Assembly: GCA_916048095.2 (NCBI GenBank)
Contig: OU696582.1
Coordinates: 6,810,270-6,874,269, forward strand
Direction: 5' to 3'
From: Sacculina carcini
Taxonomy: Eukaryota; Arthropoda; Thecostraca; Sacculinidae
DNA: 64,000 nucleotides
Of the stretch, positions 10,646 to 21,342 are shown in pieces. The notes below the pieces were generated by a model. It worked only from the letters and a program-made list of their open reading frames with translations. It was not told the origin of the DNA and did not search any database. The stretch's first letter is position 1. Every line of letters starts with the position of its first letter. Both the position numbers and the translations under genes were made by a program.

Positions 10646-12887
10646 CGCGTATGCAATGGTGTCCTTGTTTTGTCCTCTGAGTTCGTGGAAGGAGTCGTGT
10701 TCGGGCGTGTTTGCTGTGCGGTGTGTTCTTGTAGGCGCGCGTGGGACATCGCTGTCCCACGCGTGCCTTTCTTTTAATACATAGTTCTGTTGTATTAGAA
10801 TTTTGTTTTACAAAGAGGAAAAGGAGAGTCCGCTTTTAGTCGCTTCCTACAGCAGGTGAACGGAAGCCCACCTCCAATCCCACAAACGAAAAACTCCAGT
10901 AGCCGATCACGGGCAGACGCAGGGCGGCAGCCAGCGCCAGACCGCACTCGTTCATAATGAGATCGACCAGCGCCAGTGTGAAGTTGCGAGCGCGCAGTGA
11001 CGTCAGCAGCCGCTCGTCGGCCAGTAGATCCTGACAGTGCGCGTGAAACGCCGTGTGCATGTCCATAGGGATGAGCGTCAGCTCCTGACGCCGCTTCCAC
11101 GGCAGTTCGTTGGGCGCGCGAAAGCGTCCGTTCTCGTCAATGTAGGCTGGCGAGTGGTGTCGTGCGGCCGGGTCAATGCGACGGGTAATCACCTCGACAC
11201 TCGACTGTACTGGACGAGTGTGTTGGTGCATCCATCTAACACACACAGACAAACGGACGGACATAACACGCCGACACACAGCCACACATACGTCGCACGC
11301 ACGCACACACAGACGGACACACACTCGTCGTTTCGTTTTTCTCGCTAAACGAGCTGAAACCAACAAAAGAAACGGCAAGGATTTGGAGAATATACAGGAT
11401 AAAAATGTAATAATATAGTATTTTATTAACATAGTATTATTAATATAGTATTTTATTAACATAGTATTATTAATATAGTATAGTATTTTATTAATATAGT
11501 ATTTTACTCCTACAATTTTACCCTATTCATTCGTCGATTGATGTCTCATCCGCTAGTCTTCTGGTAAACTCCTATATCTTGTCTAAGATCCATTATTGCA
11601 ACTCGCTCTTCTTCCATCTTACCTTGAAATATATCCGCCAACTCCAAGCAGTGATCAACCTTGCTTGTCGGTTTGTACTGAGGCTTCCTCCGCGAACCCC
11701 CACTTCGGGGCATTTCCGGCAGCTCGGTTAGTTACCTGCTCTTTCTCGTATCCGCTATAAGGTATGTTGTCTGGTCTTCAAACTTATCCACTCTCCCCCT
11801 TCTCCTTCATATCTCCGTTCCCTATTGACTCTCAATAATCGTCCTTGTCGTATTTCTGTGCCATTAGTCTGTCCTCCTGCTCTTCATCAATCATCTTGGT
11901 CATCCAAATCTTTTTATTTCTCTGCTCCTCGTATCTATAACTCGCTTCCATCTTACCTTCACCACAAGTCTTCACTCCGATCCTTTTCTGCTGATCTTCA
12001 TAAATATCTGCTCACTTGTTCTCTTGATGATTGAATGTATGATTTGGCTTTGGTTATATGTGTGTTGTTCGTGCTGATCGTCCTGTGTTGTACCCTCGTT
12101 GTTCTTGCTTGATATTTGTCTTTTTAATCACTTTGAATTATCTGCTTTCGTTGCTGCGTCTCGTTTTTGCATCTCTTGCATTCGTCGTTGTCTGGTCAGG
12201 CTTCGCCCTGCTACTGGTAACCGTGTAATTCCAGTACAACCAGTTTCATGGTCGAGTCGTCGGCGACTAAATCGGCTCCCCCACTGTTCTGCAGTGAGGA
12301 GGGTGGCTAGACACCCGACAGGAAAAAAACAAAACCTGTTTTCGAGGGCGGATGAGCTATCTGATAGCCAACGGCCATCTAGCATGTACCAGTGTGCAAA
12401 CGTGTTTTCATTTTTCTATTTGTGCCTACTCCCTGCTCGCTGTGTTGTTCCTGTCGGTTGTGTCTTTTTCGCGCCTGTGTATAAATATGTTCGCTATATT
12501 AAATATATGTTGTTGTTGTTGTTGTTGTAGTATGTATTCCTGAATAGCATTGATCAATTCAATAATTTAGCAGCAAAAATAACCAATCAATACGAGACTT
12601 ACAAGCAGCACTGCAAAAGACAGAGAGAGTGAGAGAAAAGAGCAGATATTTCGCTGTATGGACACAGAACCAGAGTGTGTGCGTGTTTGTATCAGTGTTT
12701 AGTCAGTTCACCTGATTTGAGTCACCTGATGACCCATGTCGACCAATCGTTCTCCGAGCTCGCGCAGTATCATCTCATGACTGCCGCTGTAGACCGGGTG
12801 CAGTATGAGCATGCTGAACGCGCCACCACACGCCACCAGCGACGCGGCCAGCGCCACCACCAGACACGGCCATCGCTGCGTGTCCAT
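3884..12887 (-). CDS. UDP-glycosyltransferase (UGT), complete, 9 coding exons
   Basis: Coding exons in transcript order: 12887-12726, 11204-10872, 9869-9705, 8976-8818, 7543-7403, 6028-5935, 5226-5146, 4588-4450, 4193-3884. They total 1584 bp (527 aa), the usual UGT size, with phases that fit at every junction. The protein starts with a signal peptide (core LVVALAASLVACGG). The catalytic His is in the SGSH motif (about residue 37) and the partner Asp in ALVD (about 135). The UDP-binding signature runs from WFQQLDVLG through HCGMNG to GVPILGDQ (about 343-387). One membrane span follows WLLDV near the C-terminus, and the tail ends KIKKH, a KxKxx-type ER retrieval signal. It should transfer a sugar from a UDP-sugar to small lipophilic compounds in the ER lumen. 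Sugar and substrate cannot be told from sequence. The acceptors of exons 2, 3 and 4 are the least certain points. Confidence 0.92.
4634..4790. repeat. (GATA)n / GATAGACA microsatellite
   Basis: Imperfect tetranucleotide GATA/GACA repeat in a UGT intron. It creates long spurious open frames on the minus strand, which are not genes. Confidence 0.9.
5398..5738 (+). mobile_element. 3' end of CR1/L2-like retrotransposon, copy 1
   Basis: About 340 bp highly similar to 12186-12530 in the same orientation. Shared blocks include GTTGTCTGGTCAG, CATGGTCGAGTCGTCGGCGA and TTTTTCTATTTGTGCCTACT. It ends in a (GTT)n tail at 5721-5733. Only the 3' untranslated end is present, a 5'-truncated insertion in the UGT intron between the exons at 5146-5226 and 5935-6028. 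Confidence 0.8.
6248..6661. mobile_element. hAT-like MITE, CAGTGGCGGCGCCA family
   Basis: Left end CAGTGGCGGCGCCAAGG and right end CCTGGCGCCGCCACTG are inverted repeats. Flanking 8-mers AAACAAGA and AAACAAAA match at 7 of 8 positions. The interior near the right end (TTCATGTTTCGCTAAGCCCCC) is shared with the element at 14197-14350. No coding capacity. Confidence 0.8.
6970..7085 (-). repeat. Dispersed repeat with CCTAA run, copy 1
   Basis: Read on the minus strand it matches 22697-22800: GTCTAGGCTAAATGT, then AAGAACATTA, TTTCTATATTTT and TAGATTTTAGGTTAGGTT in the same order. It contains three CCTAA units, the arthropod telomere motif, in a non-telomeric place. The family is not identified. 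Confidence 0.6.
7918..8000. repeat. (CA)n-rich microsatellite
   Basis: Imperfect CACA/CATACA tract in a UGT intron. A C-homopolymer follows at about 8167-8183. Confidence 0.85.
8440..8745. repeat. Dispersed repeat family B, copy 2
   Basis: Same family as 3466-3800, in the UGT intron between the exons at 7403-7543 and 8818-8976. It stops only about 70 bp from the downstream exon edge. Ends are approximate. Confidence 0.6.
9250..9412. mobile_element. hAT-like MITE relative (CAGTGGCGGCGCCA left end)
   Basis: The left end CAGTGGCGGCGCCAAAGGGGG matches the 6248-6661 element. A weaker, diverged inverted end (CCCCCTCCAGACACTACTG) lies at about 9394-9412. No clear target duplication was found, so the right limit is tentative. 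Confidence 0.5.
9607..9672 (-). mobile_element. tRNA-derived SINE head (third tRNA-like family)
   Basis: On the minus strand an A-box-like TAGTGGTAGCGC and a B-box GGTTCGATTCC lie about 35 nt apart, and the T-arm can pair (CCGGGG/CCCCGG). The anticodon arm does not pair well, so I read it as the promoter of an old SINE, not a working tRNA. Confidence 0.5.
10525..10640. repeat. Long (GT)n microsatellite
   Basis: More than 100 bp of almost uninterrupted TG dinucleotides in a UGT intron. All Cys-Val or Thr-His open frames across it are artefacts. Confidence 0.97.
11418..11512. repeat. AT-rich tandem repeat
   Basis: About four to five imperfect copies of a TAATATAGTATTTTAT-like unit directly before the retrotransposon fragment at 11525. 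Confidence 0.75.
11525..12530 (+). mobile_element. CR1/L2-like non-LTR retrotransposon, 5'-truncated, copy 2
   Basis: The translated + strand shows the C-terminal part of a CR1/L2-type polymerase across several frames: HYCNSLFF, then QAVINLACR (about 11590-11680), then FYFSAPRIYNSLP near 11905-11955 and a terminal FSADLHKYL block. A 3' untranslated region shared with 5398-5738 follows and ends in (TTG)n at 12508-12530. Frameshifts make it non-coding. It lies in the first coding intron of the UGT gene. Confidence 0.8.
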
Positions 12888-12924
12888 TCATTCATTCATT
12901 CATTCATTTATTTATTTATTTAAA
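12888..12924. repeat. (ATTC)n/(TTTA)n microsatellite
   Basis: Tetranucleotide repeat immediately upstream of the UGT start codon on the minus strand, between that gene and the SINE at 12925. It occupies the position of a 5' UTR or core promoter. Confidence 0.85.
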
Positions 12925-13220
12925 GATTAAAGGCCTCAAGTGACAGCTGCTACACGGGAAGAAGCCGAGGCTCATGAACACATAGGTGTGTACCGTGCAG
13001 CTCATTACCACCGCAGAGCCAACCCTCTCCACGCTATGGCGCCACAAGAACGGACGACGAGGGTGACCTTCCAGAATACATGGTACAACACATGACTGAT
13101 ATCTGGTACCATTCACAGCTGAGTGGACAGGATCTGTGGGATTATATAATTAGCACCTCTTCTGTCGGGTTTTGAACCACGGGTCTCCCGCTTGTGAGGC
13201 GAGTGTGCTACCACTCCAAA
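12925..13220 (-). mobile_element. tRNA-Val-derived SINE, copy 2 (full length)
   Basis: Minus-strand copy of the SINE at 19221-19555. The tRNA-like head (about 13150-13220) has the TCACAAGCGGG anticodon arm and a mutated B box (GGTTCAAAACC). The body has the shared blocks GCGCCATAGCGTGGAGAGGG and GCTTCTTCCCGTGTAGCAG. It lies a few dozen bases upstream of the UGT start codon. Confidence 0.85.
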
Positions 13221-13702
13221 GTCCATCGCCATTCAGAACAACATTTGGTCGTATAAACAAAAAACAAGAAACACGTGTATTAAACGAAAACTAGTAAATA
13301 CATTTTTTAGATCCGAAATTTTTCAAATACATTTAACTATATTTTGTTTGCCAGCACTCTACTCAGCCGAGAGAAAAAAACGACTCGGTTCATATCCCCG
13401 GCTAATCGTCCCTTCATTTCTATTAACTTTTGTGTTTATCTGTCTATAATTATCTACGCTTGTTTTGGTTGACCACAACTTGCAATTAATTTTTTTCCTA
13501 GTTACAAGGATTTGAAATTGTGTTAGAAATCAATTCAGTGGTTGAGACAGTAAATATCTTTATTCCCTGAAAGTGTATTTTGCAACAGTTTTGTATTTTA
13601 TTTCATGTTAGTGTGATAATGACGGATTCACTGCCGTTTCGGCAAAAAAACATTTTGGCCAACGCTCGGCGATCGCAATACGATGCAATGCATATCGTCA
13701 CT

Positions 13703-14064
13703 GGCTAAAATGGTACATGTCGTGAGTGCATCTGACAGTGGCGTATCTAGTGACTGAATGTTAAGCGAGTGACCATCTTGGCCAATCTTTCCTCAGCTGT
13801 ATGTAGTTCAGTGGTTTTCAAACTTTTGAAAACTTAAACAAATCGTTAGGTTAGGTTAGGAAACCATAAAGAACATGCGAAATTTGACAATGCAAATACA
13901 CGATCAGGCCAATACGTCTTAGAATGTTACGATTAATCGTTCAAAAGTTTGAAAACCACTGAACTACATACAGCTGAGGAAAGATCGGCCAAGATGGTCA
14001 CTCGCTTAACTTTCAGTCACTAGATACACCACTGGCAGATGCACCCACATGTACCATTTTAGCC
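13703..14064. mobile_element. Foldback / MITE element with about 127-bp inverted arms
   Basis: Arms 13703-13830 and 13940-14064 are nearly perfect inverted copies (shared blocks GGCTAAAATGGTACATGT, AAGCGAGTGACCATCTTGGCC, CTCAGCTGTATGTAGTTCAG). They surround a loop of about 110 bp that contains TTAGGTTAGGTTAGG. An inner hAT-like terminus pair (CAGTGGTTTTCAAAC and its inverse, 13809 and 13961) suggests a MITE nested in, or giving rise to, the larger palindrome. No coding capacity. Confidence 0.85.
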
Positions 14065-14196
14065 AACGTTGATATACAGAGGGGTCACTTAGACAGACAG
14101 TGGTGGAAATTTGACATATCACGAGAAGTAAACACGCACAAGTATATCATTATTATACAAAAACAATGAACAAGGTGGATTGATAGAAGCGTGAAC

Positions 14197-14350
14197 CAGA
14201 GGCGCGCCAAGGAGGTGTTTGGTGGGATTTATATGTGCCCCCACAACAATTACTGACCATGAACATTTTAAGCGAGGTTCCTCATGTTTCGCTAAGCCCC
14301 CAAATTTTTCCCTTAGTCCCCCCACAGGGGAACTCCTGGCACTGCCACTG
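14197..14350. mobile_element. hAT-like MITE, short copy
   Basis: Ends CAGAGGCGCGCCAAGGAGG and CTCCTGGCACTGCCACTG are inverted repeats of the 6248-6661 family. Interior TCATGTTTCGCTAAGCCCCC is shared with it. Flanking 8-mers GCGTGAAC/GCTTAGAC match at 6 of 8. Confidence 0.7.
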
Positions 14351-14439
14351 GCTTAGACCAGTTGTAATTGGCATAGCTAGTCACAGAAAGAAATAAAGAA
14401 AAATGAGAAAGAATGGTTGATTCGATGGCTACCTGAACT

Positions 14440-14610
14440 GACCGGCCGGGAAGAATCATGTGATGTTGCGCAAATCTCGCACCAACACAGCCTGGGCATT
14501 CACCACATGGCGGCGAGCCGTATACTCCTGCACACGCGCCCCATCCAAATACTTTCACAGGTGCGCGCGTGTCGGCGCGTGCACTGTGCGCATGCGGAAC
14601 AGCTCAAGAA
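14440..14610 (-). other. Exon-like GC-rich island, unassigned
   Basis: On the minus strand one frame reads as plausible protein (LDGARVQEYTARRHVVNAQA) but is bounded by TGA codons on both sides. A possible acceptor (GTGAAAG) precedes it. I do not recognise a family. It could be an exon of an unidentified gene or a decayed pseudogene. Confidence 0.25.
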
Positions 14611-15281
14611 CTTACACAACATCAAAACAAACTTTCCATAAGCGATGATGGCGATGAGGCATGCACTACTTCATAGAAGACAGCCCCCGGCGATGTGTCA
14701 AAACACGACTATCGTTGAATCAAAATGATCGAAACTAATTCCACCGATATTTAGTCGATTTATTAAAAATGTCATGCTTTATATAACTTTAATGATGAAT
14801 AAATTTAACAAATAATAAACTTTAAAAATAAATAAACTTAAGAAATTGTCTGCTAAGTTGAAAAGGATAAAATTCACCTGAAAACATGTTTTCTCTTTCA
14901 ATTTGCATATTTTTCTATCCTATCCAATGTGCAAGTTTATGCATTAAATGCAAGTTTTGTGCAATAAATGTCAACCATGCAGGATACTTGGTGTGTTAGG
15001 GGCGCGCCGACCTGCTATACCACATGACGCCCTTCTCCAGTCAACGAAAGGCGAAAGGAAGAATAAATACCTGTAATTCCCCAGTTGGCTCCAATAGACC
15101 ACAGACCACTAATCTAGCCAATCCAAACTCCAACTGCAAGCCAAATGTTATTGATAATATAACAGTCACGTGTTCAATACTGGTTGGACATGTTGTGTGA
15201 TTGTGTGTCATACACTGTATGTATATGTGCGTTTGCGCCTTTTGTAGTTCACGGTGTTTATATGTGTGTGTGTATGTCTCA

Positions 15282-15345
15282 GGTTAGCAATGGCGTGTTT
15301 GTGTCCCGCGGCGACGAGTACGTGGCCAGCTCGCCGCTGATTGGT
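15282..15345 (+). other. Exon-like island, unassigned
   Basis: A short stretch after a good acceptor (TGTCTCAG) reads SNGVFVSRGDEYVASSPLIG with G/C-ending codons like the true exons of this window. A weak donor GTGTGA follows. No family recognised and no linked exon found nearby. Confidence 0.25.
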
Positions 15346-16094
15346 TGTTAGTGTGAGCGGCATACATGTGTGTGTGTGTGTGCTCCCGTAATATCTACTG
15401 TGGGGTAGTGATGCCCGCGCGCGCCTGTCTGTAAATAAATTTTTTTTTTGCCACAGGGCACCAGATTGTACAGGACGACTATATTCCGAATCTCAAAAGG
15501 ACACTAGTGCACGCGCGTTCCGCGCACATGAAAAACTAACCTCTATTGAAAATGGTCTTTCACAGGCTAGTTGTTTCGATTAACCTTACTGTAGGCGAAA
15601 TTATATAAACCACGAACATTTGAAGGATTTCACAAAAAGAGCCCGAACAGCCCCAAAAAGAGGGCATGTCTTGGAAAAAGAGGACATATGGTCAAACTAG
15701 TATATAATAATCTGCATCGGATGATCACTCCTAAAAGTCCTGTGCTAAAATCCTGTATCTTGCTCCAAACAAGAACTACTGTTTTAAAACGTTTGAAAGT
15801 TCTCCTATACACAGTGTTCACGCAGACAAGCTGTCATAAAAATGGACTTGCTTTGTAGAACTTTGATTCATATTGAAAATTACATTCGCTAAAATTACTT
15901 GTTTATATATATAACCAATAATAAAACATTATATATTCCAATTTATTCAATTCAAACATTAGAAACAGCATGGATAAACATTTGTACCTTTTCAAACAGC
16001 CAGACACTCACTAACATCACTTCGGCAATGATAAAAACACAATAACACAACTCATCTCTCGCTGCTGTCCGCTGAAACCCACTTATCATACAAA

Positions 16095-16096
<2 letters not shown>

Positions 16097-16137
<41 letters not shown>

Positions 16138-16160
16138 TGTGAGTGTGTGTGAGTGGGTAC
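16097..16160. repeat. (GT)n microsatellite
   Basis: Perfect TG run of about 38 bases followed by GAGTGT variants, in the gene-poor stretch between the UGT and TRMT13 genes. Confidence 0.95.
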
Positions 16161-16912
16161 GTGATTGTGTATTATTATTTATATATTTGACACACACACA
16201 ATTTATTAAAGGCGAGACACACAACGTATAACACTCAGTGGGCTAGGTCAACGTTAAGCTGGCTGCCGTGTTGCCGCGAGATACCGCAAGACCGACTCGC
16301 TGTCGAAGCCAACTTGTCCCCCGGGGCTCTCCGGACATGTGTGTGTCCGATCAAGATCAAGACCGTCAATCAAGACCGGCGGACGTCGACATCTCCATCA
16401 AGACCCGCTGATGAGACCGGCGACAATGACTGGATGATGGCGGCGACATCGTCTTCAGTGGGTGAAAGAGGCTTCTGGTGCTTATACACTACGGCGTCCA
16501 GGTCTTCACCGGCGGTGCTGGTGGGTGTTTGTTGTGAAGTTCCTTTAACGACTCGTCGTTGAGGGGAGCTACTGTGTCCAGCGTTGTGATTAGGCGTAGA
16601 TCTCCTCCAACATCACTGTCAGCACATTTTGACCGAATGCGACGAGCTTCAGAGGCATTGTTGAAGCCAAAGTTGTCACTCTGGCTCGGCTTGTTGTCTG
16701 ATGGACGCTCGTCCTGTTTGATGTCGTTTTTGGTAGCACTGAAGCCGGTGTATGCATAGCACAGCATACGCCACCAGGACAGAGCTGTACGCTGTTAGAA
16801 TGCGGCCGTGATTCGCTCTGTCAGTTCTGTAGCGGATCGGCGCCTGTGTCTACGCGTTATGTGATGCGTAACTCGTGAACGCCGTTTTAGCTGGGCTAAG
16901 GTTTCTGCCAAA

Positions 16913-17332
16913 TCAGCTAGCGCCGTCTCGTCGACAAGTGGTTGAAGATGGTCCTCTTCCTAGCATTGGCCGTGTTGCAGACCTAGCAAGTTGACACGCC
17001 AGATATTCGAGAGTTGTGATACTTGGCGGCCACTGCAGAATCATACCCTCGGCGCAACACTTGGACGGACGACAGGGTGGACAGTCGGCGCACGTGGTTC
17101 TTTCGATGTGGCAGTCACCGTTCATATTGTAAATGTCCGGGTTCTTTAACTGGTAACGGCGAAAAAACTCGCGACAAGAGGAACAGGAACGAACGCCGTA
17201 GTTGAGGCCGATTCGAGTGGTGTCGCCGCACACTCTGCATGTGTAGTGTGACAGTGGTTCTGAGACTCTTGACCAAGCATTGGTTGCCACTTGATTATTG
17301 GTTTCGCTTGCCGTTAGAGATAGTTGTGACAA
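16913..17332 (-). pseudogene. Nuclear-receptor DNA-binding domain, fragment or pseudogene
   Basis: A single uninterrupted frame encodes a C4-type nuclear-receptor finger. The first finger CRVCGD...YGVRSCSSC (spacing C-x2-C-x13-C-x2-C) is followed by the P-box/recognition helix region ending EFFRRY. The second finger ends CPPCRPSKC and is followed by the hallmark GM. The first Cys of finger two (normally Y-x-C) is replaced in a YNMNGDC context, and an extra Cys appears before CPPC. No ATG precedes the domain in frame (a TAA lies just upstream) and a stop follows about 50 residues after it. No ligand-binding domain is recognisable downstream. I read it as a broken or retro-copied gene. A single exon of a larger gene is possible. 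Confidence 0.6.
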
Positions 17333-17891
17333 TGTTTAATCTTAGTCGTTTTTTCCAGCAGAGTTCGAGTAGTTGGGCATTGTGCGTGAGCGCACCGATG
17401 ATTTATTCTTCCATCTCTCCTCGCGTTGACTTCCACTCGGTGTCGCAGTAGCTTTAACGATGCAGACGCTCAAAACCCATCATAAGCCGAAAACAAAGCC
17501 TAAATATATTATACCATAATTTACAGTGGAAGCACTGTCGATTTCCAAGCGCGATATCGAATTGTCACATATTTTTCTTCCACAAATGATGCAGCAAATG
17601 TTTTGCTGAATAACGATAAAACCTATTTAAAATTCTAAAATCCTGGCTCAGATTTGGCCTTCAACGGCTCACCACCCTCGGCTATCTTAGGGACGAAGGC
17701 AAGGTTAAAGCGAACAACATGCAACAGACGTCCACGAAAAATTCACTCACTAAACTTTATAAAAACTGTCGAAAATCGCTGACAAATTCAGAACTCGATC
17801 TCAAACGTCCACCCACAACAACTGACATCTGTGTATGTGAGTGTGTGTGTGTGTGCATGTTAGTGTACGTGTGTATGTGTGTATGTGTGTG

Positions 17892-18165
17892 TTACGAGTG
17901 TTTGCTGACCGCCACCAGCGCTATATTCTCGGGAGACACTTGGCTATCAACATAACGTGCCAATTGTATCTGCCATCCGCCGCCGCCTCCATTAACCACG
18001 TGCTCACACAGCCTGCGTCTCAGATAGTCAACCCTGCCTGTGTCCAAAAGCCGCTTACATTTGAAGCCCAGCTCGGTGCGCCTGCGTGGACTCAACTTTA
18101 ACCGTCGATATCTGCATGTTGTAGGCAAACAAACACGCACACACACACACCCACACACACACACA

Positions 18166-18207
<42 letters not shown>

Positions 18208-21200
18208 TACACACACATACATGAATTGAAGAGTGCATGTGTGTGTGTTTGTTTGTGAGTCTCAAAAACACCAAACATTGTCAATTGTCAATTTCACGAT
18301 TTCATCCATGCGTAAACACAGTGCTTGAGGGACAGTGGCTCAAAACGTATTACTCCAGTGATGGAATGCACACGTGAATATTAAAATAAATGCAATTATA
18401 ATTGCATATTAATAATTAATAGGCAAGCAACCGGGGCCAAAAATTCGCTTCTGGATCCATATATATATGTGTGTGTGTGTGTGTGCGTGTCTGTGTGTAC
18501 ATGTATGCGATAGCACCCACCTGTTATCGCCCGTGCCAGCAACACAACCAGTATCGACGCCAGTATCAGCATTATCGCCGTATCCACCTTCACTAGCAAT
18601 ACCGGCACCATTGCGCCGTAGTCTGTCGCGATGCACGCGGTCGCCGTTGGCCGGATGCGTCAAACCACTTGACGCATCCGTCATACCCCTTGACGCATCC
18701 GTCAAACCACTTGACGTATCCGACAAACCACTTGACGCATCCGTCAAACCACTTGACGCGTCCGTCGATCCGTCTGACGGATTCGTTCGGCCGCGGTCAT
18801 CGTCGCTCGAGTCAGAATGCCAGCCAGGAGTGCCGCATGTGGCCCACGCGGCCACTCCCTTGAGACAATTAAGGTCCGCCACCGACAGACGGCACTCATC
18901 CTGACACACACAAATAAATACATACACACTCATACATACACGCCCATACATACATATATACACGCCCATATACATAGATACACTCAGACACTGACACACG
19001 CACCTACACAAATACACTGAAATACACATAAACACTCACACACCGATATACACTAATACACATAAATACACATATTACATTACATTAGGTAGATATTTAT
19101 ATAGCGCCCTACACCTAGATAGTCTCTAGGGCGTTGCACACACAAACACACACCCAAATACACAAACACACATCCATACACACAAACACACACCCAAATA
19201 CACAAACACACACCCAAATTGTGGTGCTCCGTGGTGCAGTTGTTAGCACACCCGCCTCACAAGCGGGAGGTCCGTGGTTCGAAACCCGGCGGAGCAGAAT
19301 TTCATTGGGCGAATTCTACAATCCCACAGCCCCTGTCAACCCAGCAGTAAATGGTACCAGATATCAGTCATGAGTTGTGCCATGCATTCTGGGGAAGTGG
19401 CCCTCTCTAATACGTCTTACGTCCTTGTGGCGCCATAGCGTGGAGAGGGTCGGTTCTGCGGTGGCAGCGAGCTGCACGGGGCACGCCTGTGTGTTCATAA
19501 GTTTCGGCTTCTTCCCGTGTAGCAGTTGCCAATTAGGCATTTAACCTTTAACTTTTAAATACACAAACACACACCCAAATACACAAACACACCCCCATAT
19601 ACACAAACACACACCCATATACACTAACACACACCCAAATACACAAACACACACCCAAATACACAAGCACACACCCAAATACACAAACACACACCCATAT
19701 ACACAAACACACACCCATATACACTAAAACACACCCAAATACACAAACACACACCCAAATACACAAACACACACCCATATACACTAACACACACCCAAAT
19801 ACACAAACACACACCCAAATACACAAACACACACCCATATACACAAACACACACCCAAATACACAAACACACACCCAAATACACAAACACACCCAAATAC
19901 ACAAACACACACCCATATACACAAACACACACCCAAATACACAAACACACACCCAAATACACAAACACACACCCATATACACAAACACACACCCATATAC
20001 ACAAACACACACCCAAATACACAAACACACACCCAAATACACAAACACTCACCCAAATACACAAACACACACCCAAATACACAAACACACACCCAAATAC
20101 ACAAATACACTCAAACAGATATACACATCCATATACACAAAAACAAACAAACAAAAACGCACACAGGAAACACTTGAGTGCGTGTGATATGTATGTGTAG
20201 AAAATAATAAATAAATAAATGAGGCACCAGTAGAAATTCGAGTCCCACGTAGCTGGCGAAGTCCAGTCTGTGGTGGCAACACAGAGCTAACACGACTGCG
20301 CGCAAGTCCAGCAGATTGGCAGTGCGATCCTTGTCGGCGACAAATCTAGCGCACGTCGGCGACGCTGTTAGCGCACGCAGTCCCATATCTGGCGCACGCA
20401 GGGCCGCAGTCACGACAGCACACACACATATACAGAGAAAATATGTCATCAAGATTAAAGGATTAACAAAAAAAACGAGCTGCTTCAGAATTCGAGATAT
20501 TTCTAATTTGACTCCCATTCTTTACGAGAATGGTTTATCGATTTGTTCGTCACATTTCTGTAAATTTTTTTTGGAGATAATGACAAAAACAATGCTGGAA
20601 AGTAACAGAGTAAAGCAGTTTTGTACATAAATTTAAATAGCGCAAAACATCAAACTTTAACAAAAAGTAAGATTAATGTAAGTATATTGAGTCAATTTCA
20701 CAATATATATGTTACACTATCCTAATTCAGTATACAAGGGATGAAATATATGCTAGAGAAGTAGAAAATAACACAGAACAGAAAATGATAGAGAGAGAGA
20801 ACGAAAGAACGGGAAACTAACAAAGAAGAAAAAACAGAGAGAAAAGAGAGTAAAAGAGACAAGGCAAGAAAAAAAGGAAAATATAAATAATAACAAGAAG
20901 AATAATCGCAAACAAAAACAAGAATATTCAGAGATAAGAAGAAAATAAAAATAGAGGGATAGAATAAGAAAACATATTTAGAGAATAGCGGACAGAGAAA
21001 GAGAGCAGGGAATTACACAAGCCTCTGTCTACCTGACGCTGCGCCACACAAATGCTTGCCGTAGCCGACGAGCGGTCGATGACTGCAATCATCGCAGCCG
21101 GGCAGCCACAAATGACGAATGTCCATCTTGAGTCGTCGCGCGTGCACCGTCTGTGTGGAGTCCTTGAGTCGGTTCTCGGCCTTGTGGCGATGCGACGCCC

Positions 21201-21310
21201 GGTCGACCAGCACCACGTGAACAACACACTCTGGTGATGATGTTGAAGATGAGGATGAGGAAGATGTTGCAGTGATGGCGCGACTCAGCCAGTAGGATAA
21301 ATGCGCTGAC

Positions 21311-21342
<32 letters not shown>

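Larger units (their letters stand above)
18905..20130. repeat. 20-bp minisatellite (ACACAAACACACACCCAAAT) split by a SINE
   Basis: Loose CA-rich repeats from about 18905 become a regular 20-bp unit ACACAAACACACACCCAAAT (variants CCATAT, ACTAAC). It is seen at 19135-19220 and, after a SINE, again from 19556 to about 20110, with roughly 30 or more copies. One contraction to an 18-bp unit is visible near 19890. It lies in the TRMT13 intron between the exons at 18521-18900 and 20228-20388. Confidence 0.95.

Noticed and set aside
10273-10784. Long open frames of poly-Cys/Val or Thr/His on both strands
   Set aside because: They are translations of the (GT)n microsatellite, with no other coding evidence.
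19225-19296. Functional tRNA-Val gene
   Set aside because: The head folds as tRNA but continues into a body shared with three other copies, so it is a SINE promoter.
19135-20130. Regularly spaced repeat resembling a CRISPR array
   Set aside because: The 20-bp units are contiguous without unique spacers, and the genome is eukaryotic.
19548-20154. Long minus-strand frames with a regular [17 protein letters not shown] repeat that look like a repeat protein
   Set aside because: They translate the 20-bp CA-rich minisatellite in three frames. It is intronic to TRMT13 and has no flanking exon signals.
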